Positions 15,071 through 15,185 of a stretch of 15,185 nt of DNA are shown here, piece after piece (position 1 is the first letter of the stretch; each line of letters opens with the position of its first letter). Location of the stretch: positions 1 to 15,185 of the forward strand of contig DATKZS010000176.1 of assembly GCA_035527835.1 (NCBI GenBank), in the 5' to 3' direction. Position numbers and translations under genes: made by a program. The stretch is from DATKZS01 sp035527835 [NCBI: bacterium] (GTDB taxonomy: Bacteria; RBG-13-61-14). A model generated the notes under the pieces. The model had not been told where the DNA came from and did no database searches. It saw nothing but the letters and a program-made list of their open reading frames with translations.

Positions 15071-15185
15071 ACGCGGACCCGTTAAAAACAACCGCGCCGA
15101 TGCGCGTAGCGCGCGGCGCGCAGGGCGTAGGTCGGAGGGCGGAGGGCGGGAAATAAACCGAGGGCGCCGCAAGGGTCTTTTCACC
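15071..15185. other. Gene-free GC-rich edge of the window
   Basis: No convincing coding region is seen. A 5-bp hairpin GCGCG-TAG-CGCGC lies at 15102-15114. A tandem heptamer GGAGGGC repeats at 15134-15140 and 15141-15147, followed by GGG. The part of a gene that may continue beyond the right edge cannot be judged. Confidence 0.4.

Overview
The window is about 15 kb of GC-rich DNA from a Gram-negative bacterium. The evidence is a TolC-type outer-membrane protein, a lipobox lipoprotein, two Tat signal peptides and several periplasmic proteins. A membrane-anchored Ser/Thr kinase, a very large exported ankyrin protein and short-period palindromic intergenic repeats point to an uncultured or environmental lineage (for example Desulfobacterota, or the Planctomycetota/PVC and neighbouring phyla). 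Nothing here fixes the phylum.

Layout. (1) Positions 1-311 hold no gene but contain two imperfect palindromes built from short repeats. (2) A nikR-type nickel regulator is read leftwards from 776 to 312. (3) Diverging from it is a Tat-exported FAD oxidoreductase (974-2740), followed by a small two-cluster ferredoxin (2921-3133). The 180-bp gap between them is largely filled by a 32-bp-arm palindrome. Together they resemble a flavoprotein plus iron-sulfur subunit pair such as AprAB, but the substrate is unknown. (4) A 1241-residue exported protein made almost entirely of ankyrin repeats occupies 3283-7008. (5) A Tat-exported family 3 glycoside hydrolase lies at 7183-9285. (6) Converging on it is a leftward cluster: a TolC-family outer-membrane protein (14717-12900), a cysteine-rich lipoprotein of unknown function (12883-11123) and a membrane Ser/Thr kinase with TPR/HEAT-like repeats (11017-9323). 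The first two are 16 bp apart. The kinase follows after 105 bp and may also have its own promoter. (7) The right edge, 14718-15185, holds no supported gene. It contains a third palindrome related to the first, apparently bracketed by a 15-bp direct repeat, then a perfect 13-bp dyad and GC-rich sequence.

Most of the proteins act outside the cytoplasm: envelope redox chemistry, glycan hydrolysis, a large binding scaffold and an outer-membrane export/lipoprotein pair next to a signalling kinase. I see no RNA gene, CRISPR array, transposase gene or phage gene. The most distinctive unexplained signals are the family of intergenic palindromes and the modular ankyrin protein.
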